Positions 23,641 through 35,400 of a stretch of DNA of 64,000 bases are shown in pieces. The DNA is from Quillaja saponaria. Its lineage: Eukaryota > Streptophyta > Magnoliopsida > Fabales > Quillajaceae. The position numbers and the translations under genes were made by a program. Each line of letters opens with the position of its first letter. Position 1 is the first letter of the stretch. The DNA is taken from the NCBI GenBank assembly GCA_029379385.1, contig CM055611.1, forward strand, positions 21,708,062 through 21,772,061. The letters run 5' to 3'. The notes beneath the pieces were generated by a model. The model was not told where the DNA came from, made no database searches, and was given only the letters and a program-made list of their open reading frames with translations.

Positions 23641-23850
23641 ATCTACAAACGAAACCTAGAAACAACTCTTAGCATTCTTAGTGGAAAATCAGGAAAGGAA
23701 ATGGATAGGGAATCTTAAGAGAAAAGAATAAGAGGGTGTTTGTATTTGATTATAATCAGGTTCTATAATCCTGTTGAACCTGATTATAATCAGACATTAG
23801 ATAATCTAGATGTTGAGTGTTTGTTAGAATTTTTTTTTTTTTTTTCAAAT
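23641..23850. repeat. Dispersed copy of the 18.6/19.0-kb repeat with a strong hairpin
   Basis: CTTAGTGGAAAATCAGGAAA.. AGAGGGTGTTTGTATTTGATTATAATCAG repeats the end of the 18244-19100 units (for example at 18575 and 19032). It contains a perfect 17-bp inverted repeat, 23747-23763 against 23776-23792. This may be the core of a short MITE-like element, but target duplications were not found. Confidence 0.6.
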
Positions 23851-25049
23851 TATAATCAGATTATAGTTATAAATTTTTTTGATAATCAGAAGAAAAAAAA
23901 ATTGATACTTTTTTTTCCTCTTATAATTAAGTTTCATAATTATAAATAAAAAAACTCTGATATCTCTATTATTTTCATAAATAATTACAACCCAATACTT
24001 TTAACAAATCACACACATCTTAATTCCCTTTTTGATAATTTTAATATAAAAGAATTAACTAAACTATTAATTTTATCAAATACATCACAATTTTAATTAG
24101 CAGATTATATGTAATTCTTATCAAATACTTTATATAATTATTACATAATTTAAAATTCAATTATAATCCTTGATTATTAATAATTTAATTATCAATTATA
24201 ATCAAATAATTTTAAATAATAAAAAACAAGTAAATATATGAACAAAGCTTTTTTTTCTTTTTATAATTTCCCTATTTCACCATTGTTTCTTGCTTGGAAG
24301 ACTTGAAACGGCTTTTGCAATTTTGTTTTTACTTCTTTTTCTTTCATTTAGTAAGAAAGACTAGTGGAAGAATGAGAGAGTTTGAATAAATTTAAATCAA
24401 AATTTTAATTTGGTTATATACGAAAATATACTACTAGGTTCTAAAAATAAATCAATCATTGTCTCTTTTGTAAATTTTGAAGTTAAATCTACTAAAAAAT
24501 AAATGATATAGATTTTAAATGAAATTCATTAGAAATTCACATTTTATTCAATTATAAATTCCACACCAAATAGGTTGTATTTCATTTTGTGAATTCATGT
24601 GATATAAATTATTATTTTGTCTACTTCAAATAAAATTTTTATCTTTAATATTACACGTGCTTTTTATTTAGATAAATCGATAAAGAGTCATCACCATTTT
24701 ATCTCAATTGTTCATCTAATCGATTACAAATTTTTTCCTCTCAATTTATCGTTTGTACATTAAATAATAACTAATCTCATCGTCTTTTTATTTTTAGTTA
24801 ATTAATACTAATTTTAATATATAAAAAATTGAATGTAGTATCGGAAAAAAACCTAAACTAAAACGAATTCTTCATTTATTTCAAATAAGAGAATTAGACT
24901 GAATTTTTTTCATTTCAAATAAGAGAATTTATTTAAAATAAAATGAATTCTAATTTTTATCTTATTCTAATTAAAATAAAATAAATTTTATTTTTTATCT
25001 TATTCCAAACACACAGATAATTTTCTATCAAATTCTATTAGAAGAAGAC
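23851..25049. other. AT-rich intergenic sequence
   Basis: No gene, RNA or clear repeat structure is visible apart from generic T- and A-runs. Confidence 0.55.
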
Positions 25050-25096
25050 TTTATCTACAAACAAAACCATTAATGAAACTTGTTGAAAACAACTGT

Positions 25097-25263
25097 TAGC
25101 TTTCTTAATTGAATTTATTTGGAAAATTCGTAAAGGAGATGGATAAAGAACCTTACAAGACTAAAGAAGATACGGACTAATAGCTTTCTTAATTGAATTT
25201 ATGTGGAAAATTAGTAAAGGGAGAAGGATAAAGAATCTTACAAGACTGAAGAAGATACGGCTT
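25097..25263. repeat. 84-bp tandem duplication
   Basis: Units at 25097-25180 and 25181-~25263 share TAGCTTTCTTAATTGAATTT, GGAAAAT..GTAAAGG, GGATAAAGAA and TTACAAGACT.AAGAAGATACGG. They are related to the CTTTCTTAGTGGAATTT motif of the 18-19-kb units, so they belong to the same dispersed family. Confidence 0.85.
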
Positions 25264-25749
25264 GATTTTAATTAAATTGACTGAAATATTTATAATCATT
25301 AGTGTTGGCCGATACAATCTCAACATGACTCCATACTTCAATTTTTGACCCGCAAAATGATGTGACAAAATTCGATTGGAAAACTATGTTTTTGATATTT
25401 TTGTTTCTTATATAAATTGAAGCTAATTGTGTACTAAAATAAATTAAATTATTTATTTTGAAATGGTAAAGTCTAACTCTCCAAAGTGTTTCTAGTTAAT
25501 TTTCTCTGTTAATTGACTATATTAATATTCTCAAATTATTCATAATTTTCTTAAATATATATCCATATAGTTATATTTAATTATGATATTTACTTTTATC
25601 TTATAAAAATTTCTGATATTTTATAAATCTGAACAAACTATTATTAAAATTGTTAGATTATATGTCTAAAAAAAAAGTGGGTAAATTCTAATTCAACTCG
25701 AAATTTGTAGTTTGATGATGCGATCTGATTTGTCCGACTAAGAAAAAGA

Positions 25750-26338
25750 AAACCCCAATTCTTTGACAACACTTAAAATCCCATCTACTTTTTGCTTTAC
25801 TTTTTTCTTTTTCTTTTTTCACAGTCAGGGACTCGGCCTTTTCCCTAAACTAATGCATCGGGTATCAAGGCCGGACTATTAAATCTACTTGAGGTCGATC
25901 TGACGTTAGCAAGAAAAAAGAGGAGATAAAGAAAAGAAAAAGAGGACCATTTGTAACTTTACATAAGAGAAATTACAAAAACATGAGAAACCGTGTTTGG
26001 TTGAAATAAACTAATGTTAAAACCTCAAGTACCCCCAAGTTGAGTTAGATTAAATAGTTAATTCCAATGGCCAAAATCAGTCATCCATTGGGCTAACATT
26101 TGCCAATGTGAAACTTTGAAAATTGAAATGACATGTTGCTGGCATGGACGTGATCATCAAGAAACCGCGTTTGCTTAAAAAAGTTCAAGTACTCAATAGC
26201 ATTTCCTATGCATTCTCACGTTGTTAAATTACTGTCACAATCTCCTTATTAGCGGCCTCAACCATATAATCTTGGAAACCACTTTCTTGCTATATTACCA
26301 GCTTACTGAGCACCAAACACAAGAAAAATTCATCTACT
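25750..26338 (+). promoter_or_regulatory. TNL2 5' flank and leader
   Basis: The fullest copy of the TNL upstream block in the window. The distal part (25750-26051) is shared with the TNL1 remnant and the orphan copies. The proximal part (26052-26338) survives only in pieces elsewhere. Possible TATA-like stretches occur near the ATG (CATATAAT at about 26264, CTATATTA at about 26291), but none can be picked with certainty. The W-box-like TTGACC of the orphan copies reads TTGGGC here (about 26088). Confidence 0.55.
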
Positions 26339-29300
26339 ATGGAGCTTTACTCAATTGCTCTTGCAATCTTTATTGCCTTCTCACTATCTCTCAACATCTT
26401 CTTCTTTTTCCGATCTTCTCGGCATCCTCATCCTCATCCTCATCTTGCTCTTGTTCCAGTTCCCCCTCCTCCTTCTCCTCCCACCACTTATCCAGAAAAG
26501 TATGATGTCTTTTTTAGTTTCAGAGGGGAAGACACACGCAAGAACTTTACCAGTCATCTTTATGCTGCTTTAGGTAGAAAACAAATACGTGCTTTCATAG
26601 ATGATCAAGAACTGGACAGAGGGGCTGAAATCTCTCCGTCGCTTTTGGAAGCAATAGAACAATCAAAGCTTTCTGTTATCATTTTCTCCAAAAACTATGC
26701 TTCTTCAAAGTGGTGTTTGGATGAACTCGTGAAAATACTTGAATGCAAGGAGAAAAATGGACAGATTGTTATCCCTGTTTTCTATGATGTAGATCCATCA
26801 AATGTGCGGAATCAGCGTGGGAGTTATTCTCTATTTCCCAAACACTGGCGATTAATATTTCAAGGCAACATGAACAAGCTGTCAAAGTGGAGAGCTGCTT
26901 TGACTGAAGCAGCCAGTCTCATTGGTTGTCATTCAATTAATTTTATGTAAGTGGCTTTATACATATTTTCTATATTTTTTTTAATTATTAGTTTCCGTGG
27001 AGAGTCTACCATGTTTGTTCTTTCACAAATACGCTAGGTCCGAGGCAAAACTTACGGATGAACTTGTTGAAGACATTTTGCTGAAGTTGAACCGTTTGTC
27101 CCCAAGTGCGTTCAATTTCAAAGACTTGGTAGGTATTGAGAGTCACATTAAAAACGTGGAATCTAAATTGCAGATAGGGTCATCAAAGGAATCTCAATTG
27201 CAGCTAGGGTCATCAAAGGAATCTCAATTGGTGATCGAGTCATCAAAGGTTCGTACTGTGGGAATTTGGGGCATGGGTGGAATAGGAAAAACAACTATTG
27301 CTGAAGCTGCGTTTACCAAACTATCTTCTCAATTTAATCATCGTTACTTTGTCCCAAATGTAAGGGAACAAGTTGAAAAATCTGGATTGACTTCGGTACG
27401 AGATAAATATTTTTCTGCTTTGCTAGAGCAAGCTGGCCCTCATATTGTAAGACACAATTTTGAGAGAGAAAGGCTTTCTCGTAAGAATGCTCTTGTTGTA
27501 TTTGATGACGTTGACAAGTCAATTCAACTTGAAACGATTACTGGGCCATTGTTGAATGAGTATCTTGACTCAGGGAGTAGAGTCATAGTGACAAGTAGAG
27601 ATAGACAGGTGCTCGAAAATGTTGCTGATGCAATATATGACGTTACAAAAATGTGTTTTCGTGACTCTCGTCGCCTCTTCAGATCGTATGCCTTCAGAAA
27701 GAAAAGTCCCGTGGGAAATTTAAGGAAGTTGTCTAAAAGTATGGTGTATTATTGTGATGGCAATCCACTGGCTCTGAAAATCTTGGGATCTTTTCTTTAC
27801 CGCAGAAGTAAAGCAGAATGGGAGAGTGCTTTGAAGAATCTAAAAGAAGCTCCTCACAAAGATATCCAAGAAGTATTGAAATTGAGTTACGATAGACTTG
27901 ATCAGAAAGGGCAGGAAGTATTTCTTGATATTGCATGTTTCTTTACTGGCGAGTACAAGACTAGAGTAGTAGAAATATTAGGAGATTCTGCAATTATGAT
28001 TATGGGTATTCTTACTGATTTATCTCTTATATTCTTTTCGGGATTCGATTCAAGGGTTCGGATGCATGATTTAGTAAAGCAAATGGGTCAAGAAATTGTA
28101 CGTGAACAATCCCCCAAGGAGCCTGGGAAGCGCAGTCGACTTTGGCGTCCTGAAGAAATTTGTCATGTGTTGAAGAATAATACGGTAAAAGTAATTACAC
28201 CTTTTTGCATTTTAATCATCTCTTACCACTGCAAATCGTGTATAATATGAAAATTGGACTTCGTACTCAAATATTTATTCTTCTTATTCTAATGCCAAGT
28301 ACGTATAATCAGTATAATATGAAATGTTTTAATACTGTATATCTATATTATTCTAAACATTCCAAATGGCAGAAACTCTTTATGGTTTTTTACCCTATAT
28401 TATATAGTTGTTTACACATATGAGTGTCATATATATTTCTTATTTTAATTGATTTTTTAGTTAATTCAAGTTGAAAACAAAAGTATATACATTTAAAGTA
28501 AGGAGAAAGTAAAAGAATGAGAAAATAGAGAGGTTATTGTTTAATAGTTATCAAATTATAGAATGAATTTTATTAATAAGACTTATTTTTCAAATATGTA
28601 TCTATTATATAATAGATCTCTACTATTTATTATTTTTTTGGTATTAAGTTCTCTAATATTTATAATAGTATAGAAGATGTATATCAACTTAAAACTTTTT
28701 GTATCAATTTAAAATAAAATAAAATAAAAAGCTATTTTTAATTGTAATCTTGTAATAACTACCAACTTTCTCTTCCACTCACATACTTTCTTCCATTAAC
28801 ACATTATTACATTACAACAAATAATTTATAACATAAAATAAAATATTATTTTAAACTTTTTATAGTTTATTTCTACTTTTACATAATACTAATTAAAAAA
28901 ATTACTTATACTATTTTTAACATTTTAAAAAAAAAAAAACCTTTTTTTTGTGTCGAGTGATTAATTATCTGATACTAATTGATTAGTTCTTACATTTTTA
29001 ATTCTTAGGGGACGGAATCAGTTGAATGCATAATCCTTGACATGTCCAAAATCAAACAATTGTTCGTGACTGCTTCAGCCTTAGCAAAAATGCCTAATCT
29101 AAGAATACTCGAATTCTATGATTCTGGTAGCCACCATTATAATCTCTTCAACAACTCAAAGGTTCTCATTTCAGGATATCTTAAAAGTGTTTTCTACAGA
29201 TTGAGATATTTTAAATGGAAAGGATATCCTCGGGAATCAGTACCATTAGATTCTTCACTGGAGACACTTGAAGAACTTAATTTGCCTAATAGCCAAGTTG

Positions 29301-31297
29301 AACATCTTTGGGATGGAGTTCAGGTATATATATTTATGTATTTGTAATAGTTTCCTCTTCAATCGGTATAGAATGTGATATTCATCGTATTATTTCTTTC
29401 TTTCTTTTTACACAGCACCTTCCAAATTTGAGATTGATAGACTTGAGTTATTCGGAGCACCTGACTAGATTCCCAGATCTCTCTAAGGCCCCAAATCTTA
29501 AATACGTGAATCTTTCTAATTGTCACAAACTTAGCAAGTTTCTGGTGACATCAACTAATATAGAGGAGTTGAACTTGTTAAGTACGGCAATAGAAGAGGT
29601 GCCTTCATCAATTGGGAGACTTGTTAAACTATCTAAGTTGGATCTTTCTCACTGCCATTCACTTAGGAAACTTCCGAGCAGCATTTGGAAGTTGAAATCT
29701 TGCCACGATCTCGTGCTCAAGGGCTGCTGGGGACTGAAGAAATGCCCAGAGATCACGAAGCCAATGAAAAATTTATGCGCACTTAGTATAGATGGGACAT
29801 CAATTACGAAGCTACCCTCCCATTTAGAGCATTTAATTGGGCTTGAATATATGAATTTCAGCAATTGCGAAGATCTTGAGGTCATCCCTGATAGTATTTA
29901 TAATTTGAACTGTCTCAAGAGGCTTTTTATTTCTCGGTGTCCCAGAATTGAGAGATTCCCTCTCATTTCAGGGGGTTTGCGCTCTTTGGAAGAATTATGG
30001 CTGGATGATTGTCGCAATTTGTTAGAAATACCCAATGACATCGGTTTGCTTGTCATCTTTAAAAGAATTATCACTTCGTGGGTCTAATATTGCGAGGCTA
30101 CCCGCAAGCATCAAAGATCTTACAAATTTGGGTAAGCTTGACTTGTCAGATTCCAAAAGGCTCCAATCTTTACCTGAGCTTCCACCATCTCTAGGGTATC
30201 TAGATGCATGTGGGTGCTCATTACTCAAGACAGTGTCAAGTTCCAGGAAAATAATCTCTTCAAAATATAAGAAATTCATCTTGGACATTACTGCTGACTT
30301 CATTATGGATTTTACTAATTGTTTGGAATTGAATCGTGATGCTTATGACAACATTGTGGAGGACGCACTGCTTGGACTACACTACTGCCTTAATAAAATG
30401 CGGAGATTTGAAGGGATATTTCCAGGAAGTGAAATTCCTGAGGGGTTTCCTTATCAAAGTGAAGGACCTTCCTTAACTATCGAAAGAATTCCTCCAATCT
30501 GGGGCAATGCCAAGTCATGGGGTTTTGTTGCATGTGCTATTTTTGAAGTTAAGGATACAACACCTCTGGGTAAGTTTGACCACATGTGTGAAATCAAATG
30601 CGAAAACGAGGGTGATCATTTCCTTCATAGTTTTCCTCTTTTTGGGAGATTTTTTCCTGAAAGTTGCAGTGACAGATTCTTTGAAAAAGATCATGCAGTC
30701 ATTAGTTGTTACTGGGATAGCAAAGGATATTCAGCTCCAGCGTACAACAGTGATGGTTACCACAATGTCACATTTACAATAGTACCCAACTCATTTAGAA
30801 ATCATGACAAATTTGATCAACATCCACATTATCACTTTAAGGTGAAAAAGGTTGGAATCTACCTAACATTCTCACCGAAAAAGGAGGAGAATGGTGATGA
30901 AGAGGATGAGGAGAATAACAGAGAGGAGGAGGAGGATGACAAGGGTGATGAAGAGGAGGACGAGTACTACGATGAGGATAACGAGGAGGGTGATGAAGAG
31001 GAGGAGGACGAGAAAGAGGATGAGGAGGAGGGCGATGAAGAGGAGGAGGACGATGACAACGACAATGAGGAGGAGGAGGACTACGACGAGGATGAGGAGA
31101 AGGGGAAGGAAGGGGAGGAGAAGGGCAATGAAGAGGATAAGGAAAACAAAGGAGAGGAGGATGACTACGAGGAGGATGAGGAGGAGAGGAAGGAAGAGGA
31201 GGAGGAGGAGGACAATGAGGAGGGAGAAGACTATGAGAAGGTCAAGGGGGAGGAAGATGATGAAAGAAAGGAAGAGAGTAGGAGGGGAGGAAGATGA
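26339..31297 (+). CDS. TNL2: membrane-anchor-like N terminus + TIR-NB-ARC-LRR-C-JID + acidic tail, with one LRR frameshift
   Basis: Probable intracellular immune receptor. Exons: 26339-26946, 27038-28184, 29009-29323 and 29416 onward. ATG 26339 opens a hydrophobic segment (residues ~5-24), an HPHPHPH run (29-35), a Pro-rich linker (~39-48) and TIR from ~54 (YDVFFSFRGEDTRK; WCLDEL with the presumed catalytic Glu ~129). Then follow a duplicated SSKESQLQLG unit, P-loop GMGGIGKTT (~281), kinase-2 VVFDDVD, RNBS-B VTSRDRQVL, GNPLAL, MHD (~545), LRRs and C-JID (FPGSEIPEG). One extra T at 30045-30047 shifts the frame near residue 900; translation as given stops at 30085-30087 (~913 aa). The downstream frame stays open to 31297, adding the rest of the LRR, C-JID and a ~140-residue Glu/Asp tail (~1316 aa in notional length). 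Either a recent pseudogene, a truncated receptor or a base-call error. Confidence 0.85.
27176..27235 (+). repeat. In-frame 30-bp tandem duplication before the NB-ARC
   Basis: The unit AGGGTCATCAAAGGAATCTC followed by AATTGCAGCT is repeated, adding a second SSKESQLQLG-type decapeptide. TNL1 has a single shorter spacer at the matching place. A third, diverged half-unit (ESSKV) follows. Confidence 0.88.
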
Positions 31298-31440
31298 TGA
31301 AAGAAAGGAAGAGAGTAGGAGGGGAAATGAGGAATGAGAGGGGGAGGAAGACGATGAGAGGAAGGAAGAGGAGGATGATGGGGAGGACGAGAATGGGGAG
31401 AAGGGTTGATGAAGAGGAAGAGGAGGAGGAGGCAAAGTTG
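30885..31440 (+). repeat. Purine-rich (GAG/GAT)n tract encoding the acidic tail
   Basis: About 550 bp of almost unbroken purine with scattered T/C, made of GAG, GAA, GAT and GAC codons. It is coding up to 31297 and non-coding after. A ~37-bp near-exact tandem copy of AGGAAGATGATGAAAGAAAG.. lies at about 31250-31323 across the stop. The opposite strand opens a long Leu/Ser-rich shadow frame that is not a gene. Confidence 0.9.
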
Positions 31441-34402
31441 TGAAAGTGATTATATGTAATCCGGGTTGCATTCACTCAAGCATGTTCAATTAGCTACAAG
31501 GAGACCAGTACTAGTAGCAGTTAAAGGAAGAAAGCACTGTGGATGAAGGGGCAGATTTTTTATTGCATGATGTTCTATTAAAGTGTATGAACTTTATATG
31601 AAACTATTTTTATCTTTATTAGAATTCTTACATATACACTGACACTAAGAGTATCTGGCTAACTGAACTGGGCGTGATTGAATTATGAAGCACCCATAGG
31701 TTTGTTCAAGTTGATGAAAATGAAGATCTCAAACTTCACATCAAAACAACTACTACCTTTCCCAGCACCCTCTCCCAAGGTGTTTAGTTACTATTAAAGC
31801 ATGATATATTGCAAACAAGTCACATTTACATTAAATTTTGTGTTCTATTCTACTACAACGTTATCTCCAATCTACATTACAAAATGAAAGGAACAGATAA
31901 ATATTTTGAACAATAACTCAAAGCATAATTTCCACTTACAGTCTGTTATCCAATTATACGACCTTGTCATACAGAATGCACTAAATTAATATAATTAGAT
32001 AATTTAAAAGGCTAAATATGATTAAAAATAAAAAGAAAAAATATTAAGTGTATGGTTATATAAAACTACTTAGACAAATGTACAAACGTCAAAGAATAGG
32101 AACCTTCTTAATTAGCCAGAAGTCTTATCCAACTATACACAGAGGATCCATCATCTCCATTTAATTAGATCCCTACATATATAGAAAGTATTCTGTTATA
32201 TTGCTAAAGCTACAGTATTCCATATTGACATTACTGACATCTAGAAAGGTTTTCGACATCACCTTGAATGAGAATTCATAGAAAGATGTAGAATAGGGTT
32301 AACCAATATGCAATGAGGAGGCATTCTGAAGAGAAAATTATTCTATTAGACTGGCTTGATCTGATTCTCTCTCCTCTGTTGGTAAGTAGACCCATCTCTC
32401 ACTATGCTTTGCACTGTAATCCACCACTTTTAATCTTCTATATTGTGACCAAGCAATGGAAATTCAGTCAACATAGACAAACAACAACACACAGACTTGG
32501 GAATTCAGTCAACATTCACCATTTCTATATTGTGAGACAACCTCTTTTACTACACATAGGTGTCTGCTGCTAACCATGCTTACACTACCATTAATTGAGT
32601 ACTGTCTTGAGGCACCATAGGATGGGAATTCTATGAATTCACAGTTCATTAAAGAGGCACATGTATGTCTCAATTCATTAAAGCTTCCCTCCCAATATCT
32701 GCCTTGTTGCTGGATACAAGGTATAATGGAAATTTAAGGCTGAGAAATTTTTCCTGGAAAACCAAGTTTAGACATTTAAATTATATGGAAGTCCCTGTTA
32801 TTAAAGAAAACAAGAAATTAATAAAGTGAACCTGTAGTTATAATAAACCACCCTAAGATTTTTCAAAGGCTCAAAAATATTTGATGTAATCTATTCACAG
32901 AAAGAGTATTAACATCAAGGCTAGACTCTTTCTAAGATTGATAGCTTTTGACAATGATTTGGAGGGGCAAAACCCTGATAAAAGAAGGATGAGATTGCAA
33001 GACCCTCGCATCAGCAAGAATAAGTCATCTGTGACTGTTTGTCTAGTGTGTTGTTTTTTTGTCTATGTTGACTGAAACTTTATTCGCAGTCTGGACTCCA
33101 CGTATAAGTAATTTTAAAATATCAGTCCAAAGGAAATCATCTCTGCACCCTATCATTATTAAGTGAAACACTACCATATATATAACATGCTTTCTTGGAC
33201 AAGCTTACCAAGACAAATATCTATGTAATTCGGCATTTAATGTAGGTGTCATTTACCTATTTATACTTAAAAGCTAAAAACATATTACTTATAAGAAAAA
33301 GTTAAATACATATCTCCTTTTTCTTCTTTTTTTTCCCTGCAATTAAAATTCATTCACTGGCAAAAACTAATCATATACTTACTTTCCGTGATGGGATTCC
33401 AGGAAAACTTGAAGAAAATTTAATCCCTAGGTAACAACCCCCAATTCAATTCTGAATCCTAACATCCACCTCCTGTTCCCATGAGTTGTTCTAATACCCA
33501 AAACAAGCCTTGCAACACTCTCACTACTCTCATCAGTCATCACCATGAGTAAGTATTCAAAATTGCCGTTTTTTGTAGCCCCCACTTGTTTATCATAGAC
33601 AAGCCATCAAAACCTGCAATGTAACATATAGGAAAAGGCATAAGTGAACACTTTTTAAACACATAAGAGGTGACAAGAAAATGGAATGCAGGTTGAAATT
33701 AACAGAAAATGAAGTACACTGAGGAAGCAGTTCAAAATAGCATAGTATCACAACTTCCAATTTCTCACTTCAGTAGCTCATACCAGGAACTAGCATTTGT
33801 AATCATTAAATTCCTGAATTGCAAATATTTACACAATTAAAGTACTCAATTAATTCACTTCACAAAGCCACAATGTATGCTTAGATAGGTCAGGTACACT
33901 AGACCAATGGAAATCAAATAAATTCATATTGCTCAATTTATACCCAAAAAATAAAAATAAAAATAAAAAACTTTATGGTGTATTGCAGAACACTGGAGCC
34001 ATCACTTACCGTAAAGATTGAATTCATTACTAAATTCAAAATCTTATAAATTAAACATTGAATTATTATATAAGAAGGTTTTATGTACAACGAACAGTTT
34101 AAAATACCAATATATATGTTTATATATATAAATAAACCAAATTAACATTTTTTTAGAGCTATAACATTAACTACCTTTGCACCAAGATCAACCTCGAGGT
34201 CTCCTGGTAATGCCTGGCGAGAGCATAAAGGACATTAAACTTTTGTTACTCTGGACCCGATCCGCTAGCCTTCCCGGTCAGGCACAGCGAGAGTGATAGG
34301 ATGAGGATGGAAAGAAAAATGTACGAGGGGATGAAAAAGTTTCAGGGCAGCAATATGGGACGTCGTTTTCTTTCTTAGATTAAGAGTAAAAGTAATTGAA
34401 CA
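31441..34402. other. Intergenic region between TNL2 and the WNK pseudogene
   Basis: No supported gene. A spaced inverted repeat lies at 32463-32490 against 33046-33076. A minus-strand open stretch at about 33430-33600 is peptide-like but unrecognised. The stretch up to about 31640 may be the TNL2 3' UTR. Confidence 0.55.
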
Positions 34403-34476
34403 TTGCTTTGTCGGGACTTAAACCAGGGACTTTCAGTGTGTTATACTAACGTAATAACCAACTACGCCACGAAACA
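34403..34476 (-). pseudogene. Decayed tRNA-Val (AAC)
   Basis: The 74-nt minus-strand sequence aligns without gaps to a plant tRNA-Val(AAC) as I remember it, with about a dozen differences, mostly C-to-T or G-to-A. The A-box (TGGCGTAGTTGG), anticodon stem and AAC anticodon loop are kept. The T-loop B-box reads GGTTTAAGTCC instead of the GGTTCGAACCC type. The acceptor stem pairs imperfectly. It is unlikely to be transcribed or folded as a working tRNA. Confidence 0.82.
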
Positions 34477-35400
34477 AAGTTATTCGCTACGAATATATTT
34501 TGAAATTTTAATAATCTAGTAAAAAGTTACTTTATCAAAATTACCTAATTTTTGTTCAACTTATAGAAATTCTAAAAATATATATGAAAATTCCACTACA
34601 ATTACAAGTGATAATAGGCGGGTTTATTCATGAAAATGTCTATTATATATTTGGTTTAGTTTATATCATTATTTTACTTTTTAATGAATGTGAAAGATTA
34701 TCGTTCTATTTAACCAAAAAATATATATATATATGTACACCCCAAACACAAATATTTTTTTTTAAAATAGGTATATAAAATAGTTTGGTTATATTTCAAG
34801 TTCTAGGGATATATTTCCTATTCATGTTTTTTTCCCTAAGAATAGTGAGCAAAGTATTATAATTGCAAATTAACAAAAATTTAAAGAAAACTAATTTATA
34901 TGTGCTTATCAGAATTTAAACAACAAGCATCACCTTAACAACAAAGACAAAAGTTTGAACAATAATCATGTCTCCTAATGTTAGACATGATCGTGTTTAA
35001 CCTTGAGTGATAAGCCAATAGCTTATCCTGGCCAAATTTATATATATATAAAACTTTTGCTTATCATGAATTTTGAAAAGTTCATATATACAACAATTTA
35101 ATACTTATTTGTTCAACATTAAATTTATTCTGAATTTTTGTTTTTTAACAATTCAGCATGTCCATCAAGCAAATTGGAATTTAATAATTCACAGAAAATA
35201 AATTTTAACAGGAATTGTATTACACCAATCCTAAACTCGATAAAAGAGAACAGATTGTGATAAATTGACAGATAATAAAACTAGATAACATTATAAGATG
35301 AATCCTACAAACTAATTTGAAACTGGTAATGCAGAATTATATTTTAAAAAAAGAAAAAGCGCGCCAAACATTATTATAGTAGCAAATGAAATTGGCACTC
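34477..35400. other. AT-rich intergenic sequence
   Basis: No gene or structured repeat is recognised; short TA microsatellite-like runs only. Confidence 0.55.

Noticed and set aside
30872..31471. 199-codon minus-strand Leu/Ser-rich open frame
   Set aside because: It is the complement of the GAG/GAT repeat; the repeat composition alone creates the open frame.
33430..33600. Minus-strand peptide-like stretch (..YLLMVMTDESSESVARLVLG..)
   Set aside because: Plausible exon-like composition, but no clear splice border (a TGA lies in frame upstream), no family recognised and no neighbouring exon found.
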